Both the position numbers and the translations under genes were made by a program. A stretch of DNA of 64,000 nt from Microbacterium murale. Its GTDB lineage: Bacteria > Actinomycetota > Actinomycetes > Actinomycetales > Microbacteriaceae. A model generated the notes under the pieces. The model did not search any database and was not told the origin of the DNA. It worked only from the letters and a program-made list of their open reading frames with translations. The DNA is taken from positions 62,001 through 126,000 of the forward strand of contig NZ_BMCM01000001.1 of the NCBI RefSeq assembly GCF_014635185.1, read 5' to 3'. Below are positions 17,170 to 24,332 of this stretch, one piece after another (the stretch's first letter is position 1; each line of letters starts with the position of its first letter).

Positions 17170-18645
17170 TCAGGTGCTCGCGAGTGCGGCGGGGGCGTCC
17201 GGCGAAGTCGTCGATGCGAGCAGCGCAGGCTCACCGGCATCCGCGTCTGGCGGCGTCGTCGTGGAGCGACCTGCCGGAAGGGAGAGCCCCACGATCGAGG
17301 CGGCGAACAGCACGGCAGCACCCACGAGCACCGCTGGCCTGGCAGCGTCGACGTACATGTCGGGACGCAACTCGCCTCCGGCGCTCACGAAGACGGCGGT
17401 CATGACGGCGGTGCCGAGCGCGATCCCGATCTCCCGGACGGTGGAGTTGACACCGGAGGCCTTCGCATGGTCCACGACGCCGAGCGTCGCGAGCAGCGCT
17501 GTGGCGGAGGGTGCGAACACGAGTCCCATGCCGACGCCCGCCATGATGAACGGCACGACCAGGCTCGCGTACGCGGTCGTCTCCGACATGATCAGCGCGA
17601 TCCACAGCAGGGCCGCACCTTGCAGGACGAGGCCGGCGACCATGAGGATGCGGGTGCCGACGCGCGGCGCGAAGATGCCCGCGAGAGGCGCGACGAACAT
17701 CGGCGCCAGTGTCCACGGCGTCGTCTGCACCGCCGCCTCGAGAGGCGAGGAGCCCTGCACGACCTGCATGTACTGGATCAGGATGAACACGGCGCCGAAG
17801 GTACCGAAGCTGAAGGCGAACCCCACGACGTTCGTGGCCGAGAACGAGCGGTCGGAGAACAACCGCAGCGGCATGATCGGTGCCGCGGAGCGGCGCTGCC
17901 ACAGCAGGAAGGCGGCGAGGAGCGCGGCACCTGCGATGAGCTCGACGACGACGCCGAGAGACGTCCATCCGTCATCGTTGCCGCGCACGATGGCGTGCAC
18001 GAGCGCGAGGACGCTTCCTGCAGCGAGCACGGCGCCGATGAGGTCGATGCGCGCCTTCGCCCCGAAGTCGTTGTTCAACGCGAACAGCGCGAGCGGAATG
18101 GCGATGATCGCGACGGGGATGTTGAGCCAGAAGATCCCCTGCCAGTTCCAGCCCTCGATCACGGCGCCTCCGACCAGCGGACCGACCGCCACGCCGAGCC
18201 CGGAGACTCCGCCCCAGATGCCGATGGCGAGCGGTCGCCGCTCGGGAGCGACGCCACCGGCGAGCAGTGCCAGGGAGAGCGGCAGGACGCCCGCACCCCC
18301 GAAGCCCTGGATCGCTCGTGCCGTGATGAGCTGGGTCGGATCCGAGCTGAGCGCCGCGGCGACCGAGCCGACGGAGAAGAGCGCGATTCCGATCAGGAAG
18401 ACGGTTCGCCGGCCGAAGCGATCGCCGAGGGCCGACGCGACGAGGATCGTGCTGGCGAACGCCAGCGTGTACGCGTTGACGAACCACTGCAGCTCTTCGA
18501 CACTCGCGCCCAGTTCGCTGTGCAGTACCGGCAGCGCGTTGGTCATCACGAGATTGTCCAGAGTGGCCATGAACATGGGAAGCGCTGCCGCAGCGATGAC
18601 CAGCCCGAAGGAGCGTCGGCGCGTTGGTGTCGATTGAAGAGTCAC
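17170..18645 (-). CDS. DHA2-type MFS drug exporter
   Basis: 491 residues and about 14 transmembrane helices, the EmrB/QacA drug:H+ antiporter family. Visible motifs are motif A L-G-D-R-F-G-R-R (about 74-81), motif C-like G-P-L-V-G-G near 155, and W-F-V-N-A-Y-T-L-A-F near 53. It expels hydrophobic or cationic compounds. GTG 18645 is chosen because it has an AAAGG site 8 nt upstream and avoids a hydrophilic extension overlapping the divergent regulator. Divergent tetR lies 73 bp away with two matching operators between them, so the exporter is probably induced by its substrate via TetR. Confidence 0.9.
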   Translation of the reverse strand: MTLQSTPTRRRSFGLVIAAAALPMFMATLDNLVMTNALPVLHSELGASVEELQWFVNAYTLAFASTILVASALGDRFGRRTVFLIGIALFSVGSVAAALSSDPTQLITARAIQGFGGAGVLPLSLALLAGGVAPERRPLAIGIWGGVSGLGVAVGPLVGGAVIEGWNWQGIFWLNIPVAIIAIPLALFALNNDFGAKARIDLIGAVLAAGSVLALVHAIVRGNDDGWTSLGVVVELIAGAALLAAFLLWQRRSAAPIMPLRLFSDRSFSATNVVGFAFSFGTFGAVFILIQYMQVVQGSSPLEAAVQTTPWTLAPMFVAPLAGIFAPRVGTRILMVAGLVLQGAALLWIALIMSETTAYASLVVPFIMAGVGMGLVFAPSATALLATLGVVDHAKASGVNSTVREIGIALGTAVMTAVFVSAGGELRPDMYVDAARPAVLVGAAVLFAASIVGLSLPAGRSTTTPPDADAGEPALLASTTSPDAPAALAST

Positions 18646-18668
18646 TGGAGTTGCCTTTTGGGGTGGTT

Positions 18669-18684
18669 GTAATTGAATGATTAC
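18669..18684. promoter_or_regulatory. TetR operator 1
   Basis: GTAATTGAATGATTAC has inverted arms GTAAT/ATTAC around a 6-bp centre. It matches the second site (18703-18718) at 13 of 16 positions and sits 24 bp upstream of the exporter start, so it likely represses the exporter. Confidence 0.65.
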
Positions 18685-18702
18685 TTGACTCGACACACTG
18701 TA

Positions 18703-18718
18703 GTAATCGACTGATAAC
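18703..18718. promoter_or_regulatory. TetR operator 2
   Basis: GTAATCGACTGATAAC has arms GTAATC/GATAAC with one mismatch and abuts the tetR start. Together with operator 1, 34 bp away, it would control both divergent genes. Confidence 0.65.
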
Positions 18719-19327
18719 ATGTCAAGAATGAGTTCTCCACGCCTGTCATCGGATGAGCGCCGCGAGCAGATCGTGCTCGCGGCCATCGCGGTATTCGGCG
18801 CCCGCGGCTACGTCGGCACGACCACGGACGAGGTCGCCAAGGCTGCCGGCGTCAGTCAGCCCTATGTCGTGCGCCTGTTCGGTTCGAAGGAGAATCTCTT
18901 CCTCGCCGCGATGGACGAGTCGCTCGAGCAGATGATGTCATCGTTCCGCGCCGCGCTCGTCGCGGACGACAGCGAGCTGTCGACGGAGAAGCGCATCGGG
19001 CAGGCTTACGTCGAGCTGCTGAACGTACGAGGGCTGCATCAGATGCTCGCGCACAGTTACCTGCTTGGCAGTCATCCCGTCATCGGCCCTGCCGCGCGTC
19101 GTGGCTTCACGACGGTCTGGCGGTTCTTCCGCGAGGACGCCGGGTTCGACGCGGAGAGCGCCAGGAACTTCCTGGCCGAGGGGATGCTGATCAGCACGAT
19201 GATCGGACTGCGCATCGTCGACGACTACGGCACGGATCCCGAGATCGACGAATTGTTCGTGGCCTGCTTCCCGACCGAGCTGTCGAGCGTGCTCGATCTG
19301 GTACCCCGCGGCGACGAGCCCTGGTAG
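18719..19327 (+). CDS. TetR-family regulator of the divergent exporter
   Basis: 202 residues. The N-terminal helix-turn-helix is typical: R-R-E-Q-I-V-L-A-A-I-A-V-F-G-A-R-G-Y near 14-31, T-T-D-E-V-A-K-A-A-G-V-S near 35-46, Y-V-V-R-L-F-G-S-K-E-N-L-F near 49-61. The C-terminal ligand domain is helical. It should repress the divergent MFS exporter and itself via the two 16-bp palindromes. ATG 18719 is the longest start; ATG 18728 is preceded by TAACAT at 7 nt and could be a leaderless start. Confidence 0.9.
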   Translation: MSRMSSPRLSSDERREQIVLAAIAVFGARGYVGTTTDEVAKAAGVSQPYVVRLFGSKENLFLAAMDESLEQMMSSFRAALVADDSELSTEKRIGQAYVELLNVRGLHQMLAHSYLLGSHPVIGPAARRGFTTVWRFFREDAGFDAESARNFLAEGMLISTMIGLRIVDDYGTDPEIDELFVACFPTELSSVLDLVPRGDEPW

Positions 19328-19394
19328 GTCGCGCGGCGCCTGGATGCGACGACAGCGGCGCCGGAGTGGTCGAGGTACTCCTGCATCGGCGGGT

Positions 19395-19898
19395 TCAAGC
19401 CGACAGCAGAGAGATCAGCTGCGCCTTGTTGAGTCGGGAGAATCCGGTGCGGCCCTCCGCGGCGGCGCGTGCGCGCAACTGCACGACGGTGAGCGTCGAC
19501 AGGTCGGATGCTGCGGGCGCGGTGGCCTCAGGAGCCGCGGTGCGCGTGGTGGCGGGTTTCGCAGCCTTCTCCGCCTTCTTGACCTTCTTGGCCGCCTCAG
19601 CCTGCACCTTCTTCGCGGCGTCAGCCTTCGCTGCGAGCTTGCTCTCGATCTTGTCTGCAGTCTTCTCGATGCGATCGATCGCGGCGACAGCCTTCTTCTC
19701 GACCTTTCGAGGGCTGCGCTCGATCTTCTTCTTCTTCGCCTTCGACACGTCCTTGGCGTCGTCAGCGAGGGCGCGGAGCTTCTTCGCATCCTTCTTCGGG
19801 AGCGTCTTGCTCAGGCGCTTCGCGTCTTTCGCGGCCTCGGCCGCAGCATCCAGCGCAGCATTCGCCGACTTCACGGCCTTCGTGGTCTTCGCCATCAT
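19395..19898 (-). CDS. Lysine/alanine-rich histone-like protein with Rho-N domain
   Basis: 167 residues. Residues 1-125 are almost wholly Lys, Ala, Asp and Glu with a predicted long helical region and K-K-x-x-K-A-A-K-K repeats resembling histone H1 tails. The last 35 residues (L-T-V-V-Q-L-R-A-R-A-A-A-E-G near the end) match the Rho termination factor N-terminal/SAP-like helix-extended-loop-helix. This suggests a nucleic-acid binding, chromosome-organising protein. The start is ATG 19898 or the ATG next to it. It stands alone between tetR and the arsenic locus. Function is inferred from composition and the C-terminal motif. Confidence 0.8.
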   Translation of the reverse strand: MMAKTTKAVKSANAALDAAAEAAKDAKRLSKTLPKKDAKKLRALADDAKDVSKAKKKKIERSPRKVEKKAVAAIDRIEKTADKIESKLAAKADAAKKVQAEAAKKVKKAEKAAKPATTRTAAPEATAPAASDLSTLTVVQLRARAAAEGRTGFSRLNKAQLISLLSA

Positions 19899-19915
19899 TC
19901 ACTCCCTCGGTCCGC

Positions 19916-19957
19916 ATGTGCGCCGCGGAATGACGGCGTACTGCATGCGGCGCACAT
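19916..19957 (-). terminator. Inverted repeat after the arsenic operon
   Basis: ATGTGCGCCGC and its exact complement GCGGCGCACAT form an 11-bp stem around a 20-nt loop. It begins 36 bp after the arsC stop (19994) in the direction of transcription. The long loop and missing U-tract make it a tentative terminator; it also lies just upstream of the histone-like gene start. Confidence 0.4.
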
Positions 19958-19993
19958 CGTACAGGGGCAATGCGAACGGTTCGGAAACTCCTG

Positions 19994-20395
19994 TCACACC
20001 AGTTCGCCGACGAGCGCTTCGATGCGTGCCCTGATCTCATCGCGGATCGGACGCACCGAATCGATGCCCTGACCTGCCGGGTCGTCGAGCGTCCAGTCCT
20101 CATAGCGCTTTCCGGGGAAGAACGGGCAGGCGTCTCCGCAGCCCATCGTGATCACGACGTCAGAGGCCTGCACCGCTTCGTTGGTGAGCACCTTGGGCTG
20201 TTCTGCCGTGATGTCGATGCCAATTTCGGCCATCGCGTCGACCGCGACGGGGTTGATCTGATCGGCGGGCATGGATCCGGCTGAGCGCACCTCGATGCGG
20301 TCGCCGGCGAAGTCGCGGAGGAATCCGGCTGCCATCTGAGAGCGGCCGGCGTTGTGGACGCAGACGAACAGGACGGAGGGCTTGGCGTCGGTCAT
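19994..20395 (-). CDS. arsC: Arsenate reductase ArsC
   Basis: 133 residues, the low-molecular-weight phosphatase-like arsenate reductase family. The P-loop C12-V-H-N-A-G-R18 and the second cysteine pair in M-G-C86-G-D-A-C90-P are present, so the catalytic relay is complete. It reduces arsenate to arsenite in the cytosol for export by Acr3; the thiol donor in an actinobacterium could be thioredoxin or mycothiol. The ATG at 20395 overlaps the upstream gene's stop by 4 bp, so it is the last gene of acr3, arsR-arsC and arsC. An upstream in-frame extension overlapping that gene is rejected as a shadow. Confidence 0.93.
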   Translation of the reverse strand: MTDAKPSVLFVCVHNAGRSQMAAGFLRDFAGDRIEVRSAGSMPADQINPVAVDAMAEIGIDITAEQPKVLTNEAVQASDVVITMGCGDACPFFPGKRYEDWTLDDPAGQGIDSVRPIRDEIRARIEALVGELV

Positions 20396-21387
20396 GGGGT
20401 CTCCTCGAGTAGTTCCTGGACAAGTGTCCGAACGCGCGCGGCGATGTCGTCTCGGATCGCCTCGACGCCCTCGCGCGAAGCGAGGGCCGGGTCCCCGACC
20501 GCCCAGTCGTCGTAGCGGATGCCGGGGATGATCGGGCATACATCGCCGCAGCCCATCGTGATGACGACATCCGCTGCTCTGACGGCGTCGTCCGTCAGGG
20601 GCTTCGGGAATCGCTCGGCAGCATCGTCGCCCTCGATCTCAGTGAGCAGTGAGCGCACGTGAGAGTGGATGGCGTCCGCGGGGCTGGACCCGGCCGAGCG
20701 GGCGATGATCCTGCCGCCGGCGAGCTGATTGACGAGCGCGGCGGCGAGCTGCGAGCGACCGGCGTTCGCCACGCAGACGAACAGCACCTGCGGAGGCGCC
20801 GTATCGCGGTCGCGGGTGAGGTCGCTCAGTCGCTGCCGCGCGAACCTCTCCGTCAGCGGGATCAGTGCCGAGGTGACCCGGGCGGTGCGGGCGAGGGCCG
20901 TGTACGACTCGCGGACGACGGTGAGGACCGCGGCCTCGTCGACCTGGAGGATCTCGGCGGACAGCTCGTCGGCGAGACGGGTCACACGGGCGTCGAAGTC
21001 AGGCCGGAGCGACTCCTCGGACGCGCCATCCGCCTCGGAGGCGGCGACCGTGGCGGGCGCGAATGAGTCCAGCAGCGTGGTGACGGCGCGGCGGCGGTTC
21101 GGGCTGATCCTGTACCAGACCCACGTGCCGCGGCGCTCGGACGTCAGCACGTCGACGTCCTTGAGGACTTTGAGGTGGTGCGACACCGTCGGCTGGGACA
21201 CCTCGGCGAGCTCTGCGAGGTCGCAGACGCACGATTCGCCGCGCGGGTCGGAGGCGATGGCCGAGAGCATGCGCAGACGCAGCGGGTCCGACAGCGCCTT
21301 CAAAGTCGCCGCGACCGAGGACGCGGCATCCGGACCGATCGCGTGCGTCGTGACCGGGCTGCAGGTATCGTCGGCGGTCACGTTCAT
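20392..21387 (-). CDS. ArsR-ArsC fusion: arsenic repressor joined to arsenate reductase
   Basis: 331 residues in three parts. Residues 22-110 are an ArsR winged helix with the arsenite-binding type sequence E-S-C53-V-C55-D-L and S-Q-P-T-V-S-H-H-L-K-V-L. Residues 130-192 are a helical segment (V-V-R-E-S-Y-T-A-L near 157). Residues 200-331 are a complete ArsC domain with C205-V-A-N-A-G-R211 and M-G-C280-G-D-V-C284. The protein should repress the operon, sense As(III) and reduce arsenate. ATG 21387 overlaps the acr3 stop by 4 bp; the C-terminus overlaps the separate arsC. There is no frameshift between domains. Confidence 0.88.
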   Translation of the reverse strand: MNVTADDTCSPVTTHAIGPDAASSVAATLKALSDPLRLRMLSAIASDPRGESCVCDLAELAEVSQPTVSHHLKVLKDVDVLTSERRGTWVWYRISPNRRRAVTTLLDSFAPATVAASEADGASEESLRPDFDARVTRLADELSAEILQVDEAAVLTVVRESYTALARTARVTSALIPLTERFARQRLSDLTRDRDTAPPQVLFVCVANAGRSQLAAALVNQLAGGRIIARSAGSSPADAIHSHVRSLLTEIEGDDAAERFPKPLTDDAVRAADVVITMGCGDVCPIIPGIRYDDWAVGDPALASREGVEAIRDDIAARVRTLVQELLEETP

Positions 21388-22499
21388 GACGGCATCCTCA
21401 CGTCGGTGTACGGAGCGGCGGTGTACGGATCGGTGTGGAACCAGCGCCTGGCCGCCCAGAGCGAAACGTACACGAGCCCCACGAGCACCGGCACCTCGAT
21501 CAGCGGGCCGACGACGCCTGCGAGCGCTTGCCCCGACGCTGCCCCGAACGTGCCGATGGCGACCGCGATGGCCAGCTCGAAGTTGTTGCCGGCAGCGGTG
21601 AAGGCCAACGTCGACGAGCGTGCGTAGCCGAGGCCGAGCGCTCTGCCCGTGAAGAGTCCGATGAACCACATCACGGCGAAGTACGCCAGCAACGGCACCG
21701 CGATGCGCACGACATCCAGAGGCCGGGAGGTGACCTGTTCGCCCTGCAGGGCGAACAGCAGCACGATGGTGAACAGCAGCCCGTACAGGGCCCACGGGCC
21801 GACTTTCGGAAGGAACTTCCCCTCGTACCAGTCACGGCCCTTGCGCCGCTCGCCGATGAAGCGGGATGCGAAACCGGCGAGCAACGGGATGCCGAGGAAG
21901 ATGAGCACGTTGAGCGCGATCGCTCCGACGGAGAAGTCCAGTCCCTGGGCGTCCAGCCCCAGCCATCCGGGCAGGACTGTGAGGTAGAACCACCCGAGCA
22001 GTGCGAACGCCACGACCTGGAACACCGAGTTGATCGCGACGAGCACGGCCGCCGCTTCGCGGTCTCCGCAGGCGAGGTCGTTCCAGATGACGACCATGGC
22101 GATGCAGCGGGCGAGCCCGACGATGATGAGTCCGGTTCGGTACTCCGGCAGGTCGGGCAGGAACATCCAGGCGAGCGCGAACATCAGCGCGGGGCCGATC
22201 ACCCAGTTCAGCGCGAGCGAGGAGATGAGCAGCCTCTTGTCGCCGGCGACGGCCGCGACCTTGTCGTAGCGGACCTTCGCCAGGACCGGGTACATCATCA
22301 CCAGCAGACCGAGCGCGATCGGGATCGAGATGCCGCCGACCTCGAGGCTCGCGAGCAGCGGGGATACGCCGGGAACGAATCGGCCGAGGACGATGCCGGC
22401 GACCATGGCGAGTCCGATCCACAGTGGCAGCCAGCGATCCAGAGTCGACAGGCGGCGCGTGGCGGCTGGCGCGGGAACCGTCGCTGTACTCATTCGCAT
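21384..22499 (-). CDS. acr3: Acr3-family arsenite exporter
   Basis: 371 residues with about ten transmembrane helices. Family marks include the first helix block L-P-L-W-I-G-L-A-M-V-A-G-I, M-M-Y-P-V-L-A-K-V-R-Y near residue 68, G-L-A-R-C-I-A-M-V with the essential cysteine near 130, and A-G-N-N-F-E-L-A-I-A near 305. It pumps arsenite (and possibly antimonite) out across the membrane. It is the first gene of the minus-strand operon acr3, arsR-arsC, arsC, with 4-bp overlaps throughout. Two ArsR-type inverted repeats lie just before its start. The start could be ATG 22499 or 22493. Confidence 0.95.
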   Translation of the reverse strand: MRMSTATVPAPAATRRLSTLDRWLPLWIGLAMVAGIVLGRFVPGVSPLLASLEVGGISIPIALGLLVMMYPVLAKVRYDKVAAVAGDKRLLISSLALNWVIGPALMFALAWMFLPDLPEYRTGLIIVGLARCIAMVVIWNDLACGDREAAAVLVAINSVFQVVAFALLGWFYLTVLPGWLGLDAQGLDFSVGAIALNVLIFLGIPLLAGFASRFIGERRKGRDWYEGKFLPKVGPWALYGLLFTIVLLFALQGEQVTSRPLDVVRIAVPLLAYFAVMWFIGLFTGRALGLGYARSSTLAFTAAGNNFELAIAVAIGTFGAASGQALAGVVGPLIEVPVLVGLVYVSLWAARRWFHTDPYTAAPYTDVRMPS

Positions 22500-22505
22500 T
22501 CTTGA

Positions 22506-22537
22506 TTCGACATGTGTCTATATTGACTCATGTCGAT
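22506..22537. promoter_or_regulatory. Two ArsR-type operators upstream of acr3
   Basis: TTCGACATGTGTCTAT (22506-22521) and ATTGACTCATGTCGAT (22522-22537) are adjacent imperfect inverted repeats with GAC/GTC arms, as in ArsR/SmtB boxes. They begin 7 bp upstream of the acr3 ATG, so bound repressor would block transcription of the operon. Confidence 0.6.
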
Positions 22538-22569
22538 ATAACTCGCAACCGTGGTCATCCGCGACGAGA

Positions 22570-23871
22570 TCAGCCGACAGCGACCGGCCGCAGCCCGATC
22601 TGAAGGACCGATGGCGCGGCGCAGCAGCTTCCCGAGCTGTCGTCGAAGCCGCCGGAACCACCGCAGACGCCCGTGTCGGGCAGCACGAGCTCATTGCGCG
22701 CGGCGGCCTCGTGGTCTCCGGCGAGGTGCGCGACGACACTGCGCACCTGCTCGTACCCGGTCATCGCAAGGAAGGTCGGTGCACGGCCGTAGGACTTCAC
22801 CCCGACGATGAAGAAGTTCTGCTCCGGCTGGGCGAGCTCCCTGGCCCCTGTCGCACCCACCGAACCGCAGGAGTGGATGTTCGGGTCGATCTGAGAGGCG
22901 ATTCCGGCGACGGCGTCGAGGGTCGGATCGAGGTCGATGCGCAGTTCCCGCAGCATCTCCGCGTCCGGACGGAAGCCCGTGAGCGCGAACATGTGCGCGA
23001 TACCCGAGACCTCGCGTCCGTCTTCGGCGACGACCGTCAGCATCCCGTCGTCTCGACGGAACTCGGCCACACGGAAGCCCGTCACGAGATCCACGAGTCC
23101 GGAATCGATCACACTGCGGGCGCGGGATCCGAGAGCGGCACGCTCCGGGAGTTCGTCACCGGCGCCGCCGCCGAAGACGTTCGCGGCGCTCCCGCGGCGC
23201 AGCATCCAGGTCACCTTCGTCCCGGGCGATCGGCGGGCCAGTTCGCTCAGCCGCAGGACCGTGTGGATCGCAGAATGCCCGGCCCCGACGACGGCGACGT
23301 GGGACCCGGCGAGCGCGGACACGTCATCCGGTATGCGGTACGAGATCGATTCCGACGCCTGATTCTCGCCGAGTGCCGGGAATCCGTCCGCGCCGGCAGG
23401 ATTCGACTGGCCCCACGTTCCGCTCGCGTCGATGACGGCGCTGGCGAGCACGCGCGACTCCATGCCGACGCCGTCGACGGTGTGCACCACGAACGGCTGG
23501 CTCCTGCGTCCGCCGTCGACGACCTTGTCGCGACCCCGGCGCGCGATGCCGGTGACCGTCGTCGCATACCTGACACGCTCCCCCAGCGCATCGGCGAGCG
23601 GTGCGAGGTAGTCGTTCACCCATTCCGCTCCGGTCGGGTATCCGGATGATGGTGCAACCCATCCGGTCGGCTCGAGAAGACGGCGGGCCGCTCCATCAGT
23701 CAGCTCCGGCCACGCCGAGAACAGGCGCACGTGGCCCCACTCGGACACCGCGCTCGCCGGGCCATCGCCACGTTCGACGACGACGACGTCGACGCCCCGC
23801 TCGACAAGGTGAGCCGCTGCGGCGAGACCCTGCGGGCCCGCTCCGATGACGACGACAGGATGCTCGGACAT
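22570..23871 (-). CDS. Flavin-dependent monooxygenase-like protein of the arsenic locus
   Basis: 433 residues. FAD-binding V-I-G-A-G-P-Q-G at about 6-13 and a second Rossmann motif V-V-G-A-G-H-S-A-I-H near 200 identify a two-dinucleotide flavoprotein of the monooxygenase/thioredoxin-reductase-like type often found in ars operons (ArsO-like). Odd feature: a C-terminal tail with C403-G-G-S-G-G and S-C416-C417, outside the catalytic fold, suited to binding As(III). Reaction unknown. ATG 23871 is preferred over GTG 23874 because GAGGAG then lies 5-6 nt away. It runs towards acr3 on the same strand, divergent from a second arsR. Confidence 0.8.
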   Translation of the reverse strand: MSEHPVVVIGAGPQGLAAAAHLVERGVDVVVVERGDGPASAVSEWGHVRLFSAWPELTDGAARRLLEPTGWVAPSSGYPTGAEWVNDYLAPLADALGERVRYATTVTGIARRGRDKVVDGGRRSQPFVVHTVDGVGMESRVLASAVIDASGTWGQSNPAGADGFPALGENQASESISYRIPDDVSALAGSHVAVVGAGHSAIHTVLRLSELARRSPGTKVTWMLRRGSAANVFGGGAGDELPERAALGSRARSVIDSGLVDLVTGFRVAEFRRDDGMLTVVAEDGREVSGIAHMFALTGFRPDAEMLRELRIDLDPTLDAVAGIASQIDPNIHSCGSVGATGARELAQPEQNFFIVGVKSYGRAPTFLAMTGYEQVRSVVAHLAGDHEAAARNELVLPDTGVCGGSGGFDDSSGSCCAAPSVLQIGLRPVAVG

Positions 23872-23885
23872 CACTTCTCCTCAGA

Positions 23886-23899
23886 TTGAGAAACTTCAA
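23886..23899. promoter_or_regulatory. Inverted repeat between the flavoprotein and second arsR
   Basis: TTGAGAAACTTCAA has perfect TTGA/TCAA arms and resembles ArsR boxes. It lies 15 bp upstream of the flavoprotein start and about 50 bp upstream of arsR, so it could control both. Confidence 0.5.
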
Positions 23900-23948
23900 T
23901 ATGACGACTGTCACGCACCTATCGAAGAATGTCAATACGTGTAAGACT

Positions 23949-24296
23949 ATGGTCGTGAGCCTGCCCACGACCATCGAGACGAGCACCTGCTGCGTGCCTC
24001 GCGTCACCTCCTCGCTCTCCGCTGAGGATGCGGAGCGGGTTTCACGTGTGTTCAAGGCGCTGGGCGATCCAACCCGAGTGAGACTGCTGTCGCTGATCGC
24101 GGCCGGGGACAGCGGCGAGGCATGCATCTGCGACCTCACGGATCCCGTCGGCCTCTCACAGGGCACCGTCTCCCATCACATGAAGCTCCTCACGGACGCC
24201 GGCCTGGTCACGCGGGAACAGCGTGGCAAGTGGGCGTACTTCGCACTCAACGACGGCGCGCTGGATGCGGCCGCCGACGCGCTCCGCCCGGCATGA
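23949..24296 (+). CDS. arsR: ArsR-family arsenic-responsive repressor
   Basis: About 115 residues. The winged helix contains A-L-G-D-P-T-R-V-R-L-L near residue 37 and S-Q-G-T-V-S-H-H-M-K-L-L near 71. The E-A-C59-I-C61-D-L motif matches the classical As(III) site, and an additional N-terminal C14-C15 pair could contribute a third thiol. It likely represses the divergent flavoprotein gene and itself. The start is uncertain: ATG 23949 is used here; GTG 23955 lies 7 nt after TAAGAC (23942-23947) and would fit leaderless transcription. It ends 36 bp before the convergent mannosidase gene. Confidence 0.88.
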   Translation: MVVSLPTTIETSTCCVPRVTSSLSAEDAERVSRVFKALGDPTRVRLLSLIAAGDSGEACICDLTDPVGLSQGTVSHHMKLLTDAGLVTREQRGKWAYFALNDGALDAAADALRPA

Positions 24297-24332
24297 CCCG
24301 GATGTGGACCGCGCCCCAACGGCCGCGCGGCC

